Below, one piece after another: positions 52,501 through 58,262 of a stretch of DNA of 64,000 nucleotides. This DNA is from Watersipora subatra. Taxonomy: Eukaryota; Bryozoa; Gymnolaemata; Cheilostomatida; Watersiporidae. The stretch spans positions 3,658,001 to 3,722,000 of the forward strand of contig NC_088714.1 in the NCBI RefSeq assembly GCF_963576615.1, read 5' to 3'. Position 1 is the first letter of the stretch. Every line of letters starts with the position of its first letter. Made by a program: the position numbers and the translations under genes. The notes beneath the pieces were generated by a model, which saw nothing but the letters and a program-made list of their open reading frames with translations, did no database searches and was not told the origin of the DNA.

Positions 52501-54964
52501 GATTCAGCCCAGTATTCTTTTGAAAGTTTTGCATGAGACATAGTTCGAGCAGATTCACCAAGTGTACGATTGAGCCTTTCTGCCACACCATTTTGTTCTG
52601 GAGAGTAGGCTAAAGTTACTTCGTGATGAATTCTTAGTGTCTTTAAACAGCTATTGAACTCGTTTGGCATATACTCGCCCCGACCATCAGACCTAAGAGT
52701 ACCTATCTTTTCCTCTGAAAAGTTTCTAGCTAGAATTTCAAATTCCTTAAATTTGTCAAGCACTTTAGATTTATAACGCAAAAATACACAGCAAAATATC
52801 GAGAAAAATCATCAATGAATGATACAAAATATTTACTACCACCAATCGATTTAGTTTCAAAAGAGCACATATCTGAATGAATTATTTCTAATCTACGTTT
52901 AGATCTGATACCTCCCACTGAGTGAAATGGTCTTCGAGTCATTTTTTTTCCACACAGTTCTCACACAAGGAAATACTGCCACTTGGAATTTTGGTCCCCA
53001 TTAATACATTGTTATAATTCAACTTACTTAGAGTTGTTTCACTTGCATGAGCAAAGCGTTTATGCCAAGTGTCGATAGCTGTGGCTGCAATTTCGTCTGT
53101 ATTTCTGCATACTGGCTCGCAATCTAGATACTGTAATAAAGTTTATTCCTCATAGTACCCATAGCGCGTACTCTTTTCTGTTCATCCTTTAACCAACATC
53201 TACTTTTACCAAACTGGATAATTTTTCCTTTTTCGGTGGCTGATCTTACAGAAAACAAGCTTCCAGCAAGACTTGGCACGTGTAAGATGTCATAGATAAT
53301 AGCTGTCCTACGAACTTTGCGCCCTAGGTTGAGCATTACATGAACGTTACCGACGCCTATGGCATCAACTATGTGTCCATCACCCAGGCTGACTTTCTCC
53401 GAGGTATCTAAGGTATGGTACTCACTAAACCACTCGCGGTGAAGTGTCATGTGACGAGATGCACCTGAGTCTATAATCCATGGTGAATTTTGTGTTGATG
53501 TAGAGTTTTCTACAACGAATGCACAGTATTACTATTGTCTGTTGATACTTGTTTTGCTGTGTGCTGCTGTGATCTCTCTTGATTGTCTGGACAGTAACGA
53601 CGAAAATGTCCTTGTTTTTCGCAGCGAAAACATACCAAAGGCTGTCTCGGTCTGCTGTAATGTTTTTTTGTGTGACCAGAGCAGCATTCGGTGGGTGATT
53701 TAAGTTGCTTCCATCACGTTGCTTTTCTAGTCGTTTCTGCTCTTCATTTTTCAACGATTGTTGTACAAATTCTAAGTTTAAATCATCCCCGCGAGCCTCA
53801 AGCGCTGTTACTACGTTACTATAGCTGTCAGGAAGGCTGCCTAGCAGTGTGGCCACCTGATCCTCTAAATCAACAGCTGCATTGATTGCTGCAAGTCTAT
53901 CAGTTAAGTCCTTCATATGTTTAAGGTGATGTTCTATAGGTGTACCTTCTTTCATGACACTTCGAAAAGTATTGCTTTTTTAAAAACAGTTTGTTCACCA
54001 AGGTATTTCGTTCAAAATGTGCTTGCAATTTATCCCATGCAGATTTTTCATCTGCACATTCTGTTATAAGATACAGTACATTGTCACCTACTGCAAGCAC
54101 TAGGTATAGTAGAGAATGCTTTGCTGCAATTCTTCGTGAATGCAGATTTGACATCTGCAACTGCATCATCTGCAGGAGCTTCTTCGGTACCCTCCACAAA
54201 ACCATACAAATCTTTGGCTGTCAGGAGATGTTTCATTTTGAATTTCCATGTTGAATAGTTGGTTCCACTCAGTTTGTCTATCAACCATTTTTCATCAGCT
54301 ATTTCGAGTGATTACTCCAGAGGTACAATATAGTCTTTGCAACTAAATAATCCAGTTTTCCAACAAAGAGTCAAGCAGTGGTCAATCTGGTAACTGGGCC
54401 CATAACCTGTTGTTTGTTTGTTTTATAGCTGAGACACATTACTATAGCGAACGTTGAGACAGTATATCTTTCATATCAGTTCAATATGACAGCTACAACA
54501 GGAGTGACCAACCTTTTAATCACATCATAACAAGTATTATCAGCAGCTGGCAAGCCAAGCTAGAAAAGCAAAAGAAGCCACAAAAACCAGTAAGCTATAA
54601 TTACATTACACTAGAAATAAGCTATGAAAAGCTTGACAAAAAGGACAATAATATTTCAACAGAGTGCACCCACATGCACACATACACACACCCACATGCA
54701 CACATACACACACATGCATACACATACCCACATGTACCTTCATGTGCATATGGCTAAACAGCTAACCCTAAATGCTTAAAGCACAGGATACACATATGCA
54801 AATGGACACACAAAGTTCTAGACAAACTGATGTTGACACTAAACTCACCTTGAGCGTAAATTAACGTCACTGAAGTAAGCATTAGATATATATTTATCTA
54901 TTCTCTCAGTAGTCATAAAAGTGTGTTTGAGCGGAGGGGCACGATAGTTGCTGTATGATGCCAT
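15419..54964 (-). CDS. MAN2C1: Cytosolic alpha-mannosidase 2C1 (GH38), 21 exons
   Basis: Exons in order: 54849-54964, 47513-47638, 46253-46474, 43797-43974, 43000-43093 (ends +/-1), 40858-41056, 39364-39567, 38018-38134, 37299-37394, 36962-37107, 36687-36813, 36288-36425, 35990-36115, 31821-32033, 30611-30726, 20738-20828, 19199-19363, 18692-18835, 17977-18169, 15943-16082, 15419-15549. All junctions are GT-AG and every phase chains, giving about 1,027 codons (animal MAN2C1 is near 1,040). GH38 signatures: [13 protein letters not shown] (Zn-binding His ~273, Asp ~275), [15 protein letters not shown] (catalytic nucleophile Asp ~385), QFHDVLPGS (Zn-binding His ~590). No signal peptide, as expected for the cytosolic enzyme that trims free oligomannosides after ER-associated degradation. 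The start codon has A at -3 and G at +4. Exon 21 ends in phase 2 with donor GTATGT; the last ~30 residues were not found. Reading through instead meets a stop after nine residues. Confidence 0.93.
15645..15686. other. Hairpin in MAN2C1 intron 20
   Basis: Stem AAGTGCTGACTT-AAAC with its inverse (one mismatch), loop about 8 nt. Confidence 0.75.
15943..16082 (-). CDS. MAN2C1: MAN2C1 exon 20
   Basis: Encodes [20 protein letters not shown] and the following [14 protein letters not shown]. Acceptor TTGCAG, donor GTAAAT. Confidence 0.88.
16376..16421. other. Hairpin in MAN2C1 intron 19
   Basis: Stem AATGCTAGACCGA against TCGGTCTAGCATT, extended by TTA/TAA with a one-base bulge. Loop of about 15 nt. 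Confidence 0.75.
17874..17914. other. Perfect hairpin in MAN2C1 intron 19
   Basis: An 18-bp perfect stem, AACGCTTAGTAAAATGTT and its inverse, around a 5-nt loop. Confidence 0.85.
17977..18169 (-). CDS. MAN2C1: MAN2C1 exon 19
   Basis: Encodes [20 protein letters not shown] and [20 protein letters not shown]. Donor GTCAGT. Confidence 0.92.
18692..18835 (-). CDS. MAN2C1: MAN2C1 exon 18
   Basis: Encodes [17 protein letters not shown] and [17 protein letters not shown], a highly conserved C-terminal block. Confidence 0.92.
19199..19363 (-). CDS. MAN2C1: MAN2C1 exon 17
   Basis: Encodes [20 protein letters not shown] and the [13 protein letters not shown] strand. Acceptor TTTTTAG, donor GTACAT. 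Confidence 0.88.
19564..19967 (+). mobile_element. Non-autonomous Helitron-like element
   Basis: Begins TCTCAAAGTTTGTC after an A and ends in CTAG before a T, with a GC-rich GCAACGCCGGGC motif just inside the end. There is no target-site duplication. These are the hallmarks of Helitron insertion between A and T. It shares internal blocks with 5629, 32861, 34851 and 60145. Confidence 0.75.
19968..20192 (+). mobile_element. Second Helitron-like element, head to tail
   Basis: Starts TCTCTACTATAATATGAGCC directly after the CTAG of the preceding copy and ends ...ACATACTAG before T. The boundaries are plausible but rest on a single copy. Confidence 0.45.
20420..20680. repeat. ~31-bp minisatellite beside MAN2C1 exon 16
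   Basis: About eight units of ATCCCAGGCATCTACGATAC then CAGCCTATCAT. The unit resembles the exon 16 end (ATCCCAGGCATCCCAG) 80 bp away. Confidence 0.85.
20697..20722 (-). repeat. Partial duplicate of the MAN2C1 exon 16 end
   Basis: About 23 of 26 bases match the exon end (GCCTGGGATGTAATGGGATA region), but the donor is lost. It would encode AWNVMGYHH against AWDVMGYHQ in the exon. Confidence 0.8.
20738..20828 (-). CDS. MAN2C1: MAN2C1 exon 16
   Basis: Encodes [20 protein letters not shown] then VMGYHQ. Donor GTTGGT is weak. The last ~26 nt of the exon are duplicated in the intron just beyond it. Confidence 0.9.
21309..23470. repeat. Large 23-bp satellite-like array
   Basis: About 94 units of a 23-bp repeat (TAGCCGAGACTTGAACTCAT plus ACG or ACA). 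The period is exact: marker variants recur at 782, 966 and 299 bp, all multiples of 23, showing block duplications inside the array. It lies in MAN2C1 intron 15. Confidence 0.95.
24650..24757. repeat. 53-bp tandem duplication
   Basis: Two near-identical copies of a ~53-bp unit containing GTAGCCGAGTAGGTGATAGG and ACACAGCATAACCTACTCTA. Confidence 0.85.
24949..25079. mobile_element. TA-flanked MITE, copy 1
   Basis: Inverted ends CAGTAAAACCTTTAACTGAA and inverse TTCAATTAGAGATTTTATGG, flanked by TA on both sides. The centre is an inverted repeat of its own (TTTTTCAACCCTTCCT). Tc1/mariner-type by its TA duplication. Relatives at 44563, 45880, 55928 and 60027. Confidence 0.8.
25794..26768 (+). CDS. 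ELOVL6: Very-long-chain fatty acid elongase, ELOVL3/6 type, intronless
   Basis: 324 residues, complete and uninterrupted. It catalyses the first condensation step of ER fatty-acid elongation (acyl-CoA plus malonyl-CoA). Seen: KIVELGDT at ~122-129, histidine box HWYHH at 143-147, [10 protein letters not shown] at 171-180, a GRW-type loop before it, about seven hydrophobic segments, and a C-terminal KKEQ that fits the KKXX ER-retrieval signal. The C-terminal tail (~residues 262-324) is Ser/Thr/Asn-rich and longer than usual for ELOVL6. The NYSVH box and overall layout place it nearest ELOVL3/6, so the symbol is a family-level call. The start has A at -3 and G at +4. It lies antisense within MAN2C1 intron 15. 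Being intronless suggests a retrogene, but I see no poly(A) tract or flanking duplication. Confidence 0.93.
   Translation: MERINYDITPSWMEDIDQERLNVVINFLDEKWTLSIVAAITYGVLIFGGRRLMENHKRFQLTYALVAWNAALAVFSTLGAIRMIPNLHYALTHQSFHDSVCTTHWTEVPVLRIWIVLFSLSKIVELGDTAFIVLRKQPLILLHWYHHMTVLIYTWFSFTERTSSGRWYIAMNYSVHSAMYTYYAARALRFRPPEWLKMGITIFQLSQMVVGVYIAVYVYQVKAAGIECGVSTRNMRLSFLMYFSYFLLFMSFFYEAYIKARPTSKTNGVEKSAYMSTEQSNENLKNGTSEDGSAKVSTITPRSLNGGATHEHSKGHLTRSKKEQ
26759..26925 (+). repeat. 57-bp tandem repeat covering the ELOVL stop codon
   Basis: Three units beginning AGAGCAATAGCTG. The first contains the last codons and the stop (GAGCAATAG); the other two repeat this context in the 3' UTR, followed by CTAACACTAGGAAATATAAG. 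Confidence 0.9.
26930..30600. other. Intronic stretch between ELOVL and MAN2C1 exon 15
   Basis: No gene recognised. It contains the foldback element 28238-28672 and a short CATAACACAA-type repeat near 30003-30065. Confidence 0.5.
28238..28672. mobile_element. Foldback (long inverted-repeat) element
   Basis: Two arms of about 170 bp in inverse orientation. The left arm starts ATCAACTTGCACAAAATTTT; the right arm ends with the inverse of ATGAACTTGCATAAGATTTT. Both carry the block TTTTAA(T/C)CGCGATCAAGTTTTG. No coding capacity. Single arms occur at 14640-14910 and 35520-35700. Confidence 0.75.
30611..30726 (-). CDS. MAN2C1: MAN2C1 exon 15
   Basis: Encodes [20 protein letters not shown], the G-R-I/L strand of the GH38 C-terminal domain. 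The following intron is 9.8 kb and hosts the ELOVL gene. Confidence 0.88.
31821..32033 (-). CDS. MAN2C1: MAN2C1 exon 14
   Basis: Encodes [16 protein letters not shown], the start of the C-terminal beta domain (N-x-L-x-W-x-R), then [20 protein letters not shown]. Donor GTAAGT. Confidence 0.88.
32685..32850. repeat. AT-dinucleotide microsatellite
   Basis: An interrupted (TA)n tract abutting the Helitron-like start at 32861. Confidence 0.9.
32861..34829 (+). mobile_element. Helitron-like element with internal duplication
   Basis: Starts TCTCAAAGTCTGTGGATCTG. It ends with hairpin CCCGGGCAACGCCGGG, 6 nt spacing, then CTAG before T. Its interior is a partial direct duplication: the GCGTTACGATG...GGACCTAAG block recurs at ~33080 and ~34040, and the TTTGACAAAGTTTGAAAACC block at ~33985 and ~34640. 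A pogo-like MITE is inserted at 34201. No helicase coding remains. Confidence 0.8.
34201..34487. mobile_element. pogo/Tigger-like MITE inside the Helitron
   Basis: Inverted ends CAGTGGAACCTCGGTTCTTG and inverse GAACCGAGGTTACACTG, flanked by TA at 34199-34200 and 34488-34489. 287 bp, no transposase. Confidence 0.85.
34851..35355 (+). mobile_element. Tandem second Helitron-like copy
   Basis: Starts TCTCTCAAAGCATGTCATCT, 21 bp after the CTAG of the preceding copy. It shares CTATAGCTATTAAAATCTTA and GATGGATTTGAACTCACGAC with it. The 3' part carries the inverse of the TTTGACAAAG block; the end is unclear, near AAGCTAGT at 35350. Confidence 0.6.
35520..35700 (+). mobile_element. Single arm of the GAGCGTTTT foldback family
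   Basis: Shares CGCTTCATCTGAGCGTTTTA, ACAAGTTTTATCGATTTTAA and the TCTGATAAGATTT end with 28500-28670. It lies between a Helitron-like copy and MAN2C1 exon 13. Confidence 0.65.
35990..36115 (-). CDS. MAN2C1: MAN2C1 exon 13: zinc-binding His
   Basis: Begins [17 protein letters not shown], carrying the third zinc ligand in the NQFHD motif across the exon 12/13 junction. Confidence 0.92.
36288..36425 (-). CDS. MAN2C1: MAN2C1 exon 12
   Basis: Encodes [20 protein letters not shown] through LWKGVLLNQ. The intron on its 5' side (36426-36686) is almost entirely a 30-bp tandem repeat. Confidence 0.9.
36440..36655. repeat. 30-bp minisatellite filling MAN2C1 intron 11
   Basis: Seven units of ATCAATATGTACTGTTGTAC then TAGTAACTCT. 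The intron (36426-36686) has only about 15 bp of other sequence next to the acceptor and about 30 bp next to the donor. Confidence 0.92.
36687..36813 (-). CDS. MAN2C1: MAN2C1 exon 11
   Basis: Encodes [20 protein letters not shown], the conserved W-x-GELYLE-x-HNGTYTT block. Confidence 0.92.
36962..37107 (-). CDS. MAN2C1: MAN2C1 exon 10
   Basis: Encodes [20 protein letters not shown], the glycine-rich GDGGGGPT motif of GH38. Confidence 0.92.
37299..37394 (-). CDS. MAN2C1: MAN2C1 exon 9
   Basis: Encodes [20 protein letters not shown] then [12 protein letters not shown]. Donor GTACGT. Confidence 0.9.
37825..38015. repeat. 18-bp minisatellite starting at the MAN2C1 exon 8 donor
   Basis: Ten or so units of TCAGTAGTTATAGAGCTG. 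In the gene's direction the first unit overlaps the donor (GTGAGTGCTGACAAC). Confidence 0.9.
38018..38134 (-). CDS. MAN2C1: MAN2C1 exon 8: catalytic nucleophile
   Basis: Encodes [16 protein letters not shown], with the nucleophile Asp, then [15 protein letters not shown]. Its donor GTGAGT opens directly into an 18-bp minisatellite. Confidence 0.93.
39364..39567 (-). CDS. MAN2C1: MAN2C1 exon 7
   Basis: Encodes [20 protein letters not shown] and [20 protein letters not shown], a substrate-binding segment highly conserved in GH38 enzymes. Confidence 0.93.
39589..40097. mobile_element. CACT-ended MITE, copy 2
   Basis: Inverted ends CACTGTTTCCATGCTTCGAA and TTCGAAGCATGGAAACACAG(TG). 509 bp. The flanks AAT and ATT do not give a clean 3-bp duplication. 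It lies in MAN2C1 intron 6. Confidence 0.75.
40355..40665. repeat. AT microsatellite with a TTGATATATTGGTCAATATA motif
   Basis: An interrupted (TA)n tract with three to four copies of a ~35-bp unit containing TATTGGTCAATATATA. Confidence 0.9.
40858..41056 (-). CDS. MAN2C1: MAN2C1 exon 6: zinc-binding HxD
   Basis: Encodes [19 protein letters not shown], with the zinc-coordinating His and Asp of family GH38. Donor GTAGGT. Confidence 0.93.
41096..41480. repeat. AT-rich low-complexity tracts
   Basis: Two blocks of TAATATATTATTATATAT-type sequence around a short unique piece, in MAN2C1 intron 5. Confidence 0.85.
41680..42185. mobile_element. Second hAT-like non-autonomous element
   Basis: Inverted ends CATACTTGCCAAGT and ACTTGGCAAGTATG. 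The flanks AGCAGTCC (41672-41679) and AACAGTCC (42186-42193) match at 7 of 8 positions, consistent with a hAT-type 8-bp duplication. 506 bp, non-coding, in MAN2C1 intron 5. Confidence 0.7.
42314..42662 (+). mobile_element. Possible solo LTR
   Basis: A ~350-bp non-coding block with LTR-like layout: a TGTTGG start, TATA box (GCTATATAAATGACAG) at mid-length, a downstream A/T-rich region, and an ACA end. I could not find a clean target duplication. Confidence 0.3.
43000..43093 (-). CDS. MAN2C1: MAN2C1 exon 5
   Basis: Encodes [20 protein letters not shown]. The next exon's phase fits if the exon is 95 nt, so one boundary may be off by one base. Confidence 0.82.
43797..43974 (-). CDS. MAN2C1: MAN2C1 exon 4
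   Basis: Encodes [20 protein letters not shown] and the following [13 protein letters not shown] helix. Acceptor TTGGCAG, donor GTAACC. Confidence 0.9.
44563..44690. mobile_element. TA-flanked MITE, copy 2 (truncated)
   Basis: Starts TA then CCGCAAAACCTCTATTTGAA. Internal repeats AATAGAGCGCCACC and TTGAGCGCCGC. The right end is lost. Confidence 0.65.
45880..45977. mobile_element. TA-flanked MITE, copy 3 (decayed)
   Basis: Contains CCCTCTATTTAACGTCACCT and GTTTAAATAGAGGTGTAAGG, the same inverted ends as the copies at 24949 and 60027. Confidence 0.6.
46039..46074. other. Perfect hairpin in MAN2C1 intron 3
   Basis: A 15-bp stem CTGAGTAAAAAGG(CT/AA) with its inverse and a short loop. Confidence 0.7.
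46253..46474 (-). CDS. MAN2C1: MAN2C1 exon 3
   Basis: Encodes [16 protein letters not shown] and the following beta-rich N-terminal domain ([20 protein letters not shown]). Donor GTAACT. Confidence 0.88.
47513..47638 (-). CDS. MAN2C1: MAN2C1 exon 2
   Basis: Acceptor TTGCAG, donor GTAAGT. It ends in [11 protein letters not shown], the VGDSFGP motif conserved ahead of the mannosidase beta-sandwich. Confidence 0.88.
48120..49320. repeat. CA-rich compound minisatellite
   Basis: Units of 22-26 bp built from CACATATACCCACATGCACA. It continues at 54667-54740 on the far side of the LTR retrotransposon, so the two pieces were one array before insertion. Frames on both strands are artefacts. Confidence 0.95.
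48978..49097. other. Near-perfect 120-bp palindrome in the CA array
   Basis: Arms of about 56 bp (starting CTACATGAACACTCACACGT) with one mismatch, around ~8 nt. The CA strand flips to TG at the centre. Confidence 0.88.
49324..49583 (-). repeat. Copia 3' LTR
   Basis: 260 bp, closely similar to 54408-54661. In element orientation it starts TGTTGAAATATTATTGTCC. Confidence 0.9.
49584..49593 (-). other. Copia polypurine tract
   Basis: CTAGTGGGAG in element orientation, directly before the 3' LTR. It is the expected plus-strand primer site. Confidence 0.75.
49612..54290 (-). pseudogene. Copia gag-pol, frameshifted and interrupted
   Basis: Gag region with KFKMKHLL and a zinc knuckle ([14 protein letters not shown], ~53600-53640); protease DSGAS near 53460; integrase with HSD near 52880, RSDGRGEY near 52690 and GVAERLNRT near 52570; reverse transcriptase with YVDD at 50541-50552; RNase H SAESEY-type motif (VSTAESEY) near 49950. 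Several frameshifts, in-frame stops and the MITE at 51055-51930 break the frame. No in-frame ATG was found at the Gag start. It is not able to make the polyprotein. Confidence 0.9.
51055..51930. mobile_element. TTAA-flanked MITE, copy 2, inside copia
   Basis: Ends AGGTTGACTTGCAAC and inverse GTTGCAAGTCAACCT, flanked by exact TTAA on both sides (51051-51054, 51931-51934). Removing the element plus one TTAA leaves the reverse-transcriptase frame open across the junction. Inverted relative to, and homologous with, 966-2792. Confidence 0.9.
54394..54407 (-). other. Copia primer-binding site (half-tRNA type)
   Basis: GGTTATGGGCCCAG abuts the 5' LTR. It is complementary to the anticodon arm of initiator tRNA-Met, the internal primer used by copia-like elements. 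Confidence 0.8.
54408..54661 (-). repeat. Copia 5' LTR
   Basis: 254 bp with TG...CA ends, matching 49324-49583 apart from scattered substitutions and small gaps. Confidence 0.9.
54849..54964 (-). CDS. MAN2C1: MAN2C1 exon 1
   Basis: Start codon at 54964-54962, encoding [20 protein letters not shown] then [17 protein letters not shown]. Donor GTGAGT. This matches the N-terminal helix region conserved in MAN2C1. Confidence 0.85.
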
Positions 54965-55318
54965 AGTCACAGGAGGCTACAGCACGGGACCTAAACCAAA
55001 TAGTATAGTTTTCAAAAAACCCAAGTGACCACAATGATTATTTTAAAAGAAAATGAGAAAAAAAGGAGGAAAACATGATGCTTGTCAGAGCGCTTGACTA
55101 TGAGCACCCTAGTACCAGCACTACTCCAATGAATGTTTAGCTATAAGTCAACTTGTGTTAGAATAAGAGACCATCTGATCATTATAGAGATCTGATATGT
55201 CATGCGAGATTGAGCTAAAGCATACAGCGGACATACACACATACAGGGGACCAGAAACATAAGTAAAGTAAATCATAGTTTGAACCGCCTGAATGATTCT
55301 TATGACATGTCATTAAAT

Positions 55319-55490
55319 CACAGCGTTTCCATGCTTCGAACTGATCAGGAATTGTCCGCTGCCGATGAATGATTGCACTATATAGATCTTTCCAAAATTT
55401 ACGATATATCACTCAAAACAAAACTTGTTGAAGCAGACTTGCTTACGCATCACAGTCATTTTTCAATTCATGCGTAGTCAACTAGTTAGT
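55319..55490 (+). mobile_element. CACT-ended MITE, copy 3 (left part)
   Basis: GTTTCCATGCTTCGAACTGA through CAAAACAAAACTTGTTGAAG, homologous to 39589-39770. The right end is lost. Confidence 0.65.
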
Positions 55491-55927
55491 ATGAAGACCA
55501 TTTGGCATTGTGAGAAAGGTTTCCTCTCTCTCTCAGATATAAAAATGTAAAAAAACTTGTATAAGAAACTGTTAGCCTGAGGCCCTTTATGGGTAAAATC
55601 TTTATCTACCAAAACCATGAGTAGACAACTGTAATAGCTTAACACAGCCCACAAGACATACTTATATATGGATGTACTTGTATGCAAAATATTGATCTGT
55701 ACACCGTGCAAGTCATCACTATATATTATGGAACGACACAAGAAATATAGAAACCACGAGTATTCTACTTGGGATGCCCTAATACATTATTAATTATAGA
55801 AGAGCCAGGACCCTAGTAGCTTTTTATCCTGTGACGCAACCAAGCATGTGTTTCAACTAAAATTTTAGCCTGAATCAATACAACTTGTATTGAAATTAGC
55901 ACTGATTGGTCTTTATACTCATGCATA

Positions 55928-55993
55928 CCGTGGCAGTCAAATAGAAGTGGCGCTCAATTAAAGGGAGGCAATGTTCAAATAAAGGTTTCATGG
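55928..55993. mobile_element. TA-flanked MITE, copy 4 (short)
   Basis: 66 bp between TA dinucleotides; ends CCGTGGCAGTCAAATAGAAG and AATAAAGGTTTCATGG. Confidence 0.5.
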
Positions 55994-56869
55994 TAATAAA
56001 CGTCCGTCACAGGATTTTTATCGTCTACTGAAACCTTACAAATTTAAGTTTACCTAAATTTGTAATAATAGAGCACAAAAAAATAAGGAACACGTTACCA
56101 CCATCACAGCAAAAATAAGGAACATGTTACCACCATCACAGCAAAAAACCGAGTATTTTAAAATTTATAATAGTTCATATACTTTGTGCTTGACTTATAA
56201 AATAGAACAAAGTTCATAGTAAAATAATTTATATACAAGATTGAAAAGAGATGCCTCAAAATTACCATGCCTTTACCTATAGAGCTGCAACTTATACGAA
56301 AATTCTGTAGACAAAATAGCAACAAAAAGTTGACTTTTAAAACTAAACAGTTCAATCGGTGCAATTGCTTGAACGATTTGATTTTACTAATTTTGAGACT
56401 TGGCTAGTACTTGTATGATTTGTTACTTGCCTTCCTTCGAACAAAATTACTAAAACCAATGCTGCACTCCTGGGTGAAACTAAAAAAAACCCTATTTTTA
56501 TTCTATGATGTATTGTACTAATGTCATGGACTTATTGCTAAAATCATGATGCAAAGGCAAGCTAATGATTTACTGCACTTATTTGAACCAGCATCCAATC
56601 ATCTGCTGCAACTTTCACTTCCGTTTATAAGAGCCATTGAGTGCTGCAAAAACTGAGTAACATTTGTACTTTTTGGGTATAGCTTAAACAAATTGGATTA
56701 TATCCATAATATTCATATATAATATTATATCTATAATAGTTACAGCACTCTCTATCAATTATTACAGAGAAGTAGATACATTGTAAACATTTAATGCGAG
56801 GGTTGTCTTCATTACACTGTTTTGTACCGTGAGAACACCAGTACGAAAAATTAGACAATAACTGTATGC

Positions 56870-57112
56870 TTCTCATAGCAAACCCAAGCTGTATGCTTTC
56901 CCATGGTAAATCCAAGCTGTATGCTTCCTATAGTGAACCCAAGTTGTATGCTTTCCATGGTAAACCCAAGCTGTATGCTTCCTAGAGTAAACCCAAGCTG
57001 TATGCTTTCCATGGTCAACCCAAGCTATATGTTTCCTATAGTCAACCCAAGCTGTATGCTTTCCATGGTAAACCCAAGCTGTATGCTTCCTATAGTAAAC
57101 CCAAGCCAAACT
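56870..57112. repeat. 27-bp minisatellite with a 54-bp higher-order unit
   Basis: Nine units of CCCAAGCTGTATGCTT; two subtypes (TTCCATGGTAAAC and CCTATAGTAAAC) alternate. Confidence 0.9.
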
Positions 57113-57594
57113 GCTATAAGACTAAAGGATACATAAAAGCTGCTGCCAAAACACTAACAAGCTAGTTGCGTTGAACTAAATGCATAATGAACCTAACAGC
57201 GGAATGCAAAGTGCGTAAATAAATTTTTAGTTTATGTACAAGAGGGAAATTACACACTTTATAGTCCATTCGGCCTTTTTCTAGGATTGTATAAAACAGT
57301 CTTTTAGACTGTTTATGTGATTATAATATCCGCATCCGGTGTAAATGGCACCTTGAATTCTTTAGTTTAAAATTTAAATAACCATTCCAGTCAATCGTAC
57401 CACAATTTAAGTTCATTAGCCAGCATTATAATGTAAAAAAAAGCTGCCGTGATCTTCTACTGCTTCACAAGAATTAAAACTACTGAGTGCAAAGCAATAA
57501 GATAAATATATATTTCATCAATATATATGTAAATATACGCAATCCAATGTGTGGGCAAACAATGAATAGCATGCAAGAGACTGCAAGCAAACTC

Positions 57595-58262
57595 TGCCTT
57601 TCTTGGCTCATCTGCGCTCCTTGTATACGCTCCTTGTCATTGGCTGGCTTCGTCCCATCACTCTCTCGGAAACATGTTAGTCTTGGCAGCCGACTCTCGG
57701 CCAACCAGAAGTCTTTACAGGCGACCGTATCTCCTGCCTGTATTGGGAGGGAGGTCGGCCATCTTCTTGCCTGTAGAAATGCAAGCCACTTGGCCTTATC
57801 TACCAGATAAACGGCACTCCCACGTTTGTTATCTTCCCGTGCCCTCCGACGTGACATCACATGATCACGGTAGACGTGTTGCTGGTGGTAGGGACACACG
57901 TAGATAGCGAAATGTTGCAGGACATGCTGTCTATTTTTTCGAGCACTAGTGGTGACGCCGCACACGCCATAAGTGTCAGGCTCACGCATCATCTCGTTCA
58001 CCTTCGACCAGATAGCGCCACTGACGTATCGCTTTGTCTAAACTATTTCCTTCTTGGTCGATTTGGTAGGCAACTTCGGTATTTTCACTCGTAGTCTCCG
58101 GGTCAATGCTTGCATCAAGGTCAGTCTTCCAGGCTCGGTCTCAGATAAGCAAAAGATCCAAGCCAGCTTGGCAGACTTGGCTCTCTCGACCTCTTCCACC
58201 CAATCGAATCGCTCATGTATCTTGAGGGGTGCTTCACTCAGCTCGGCTGGCTTTGAAAACTT
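57595..58262 (-). pseudogene. Unrecognised coding-like stretch with one stop
   Basis: Read from 58255 down to ~57600, a frame of about 215 codons is broken only by one TAG near 58048. Composition is visibly richer in G+C and charged residues than the surroundings. Segments: HERFDWVEEVERAKSAKLAW, then after the stop YGVCGVTTSARKNRQHVLQH, FAIYVCPYH, and GSAVYLVDKAKWLAFLQARR with WPTSLPIQAGDTVACKDFWL. The Cys/His spacing (C-x11-H-x3-H, then C-x2-H-x2-H) hints at metal binding. No family recognised. It may be a dead exon, a processed gene fragment or part of an unknown transposon. A real single exon is unlikely given the stop and no clear splice sites. Confidence 0.5.

Larger units (their letters stand above)
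49324..54661 (-). mobile_element. Ty1/copia LTR retrotransposon (inactive)
   Basis: Two LTRs (49324-49583 and 54408-54661) with TG...CA ends, a primer-binding site, a polypurine tract and decayed gag-pol in copia order (Gag, protease, integrase, reverse transcriptase, RNase H) on the minus strand. Flanks AAGTG and GAGTG give a 4-of-5 target duplication. Without the inserted MITE it is about 4.45 kb. It lies in MAN2C1 intron 1 in the gene's own orientation. Confidence 0.93.
54965..57470. other. Region upstream of MAN2C1
   Basis: No gene recognised. It holds MITE fragments at 55319-55490 and 55928-55993, a 35-bp duplication near 56070-56145 and a minisatellite at 56870-57112. The MAN2C1 promoter should lie close to 54965, but no core element is obvious. 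Confidence 0.45.

Noticed and set aside
56873..57136. Frames with repeated HTAWVYHGK or NPSCML units
   Set aside because: Translation of the alternating 27-bp minisatellite.
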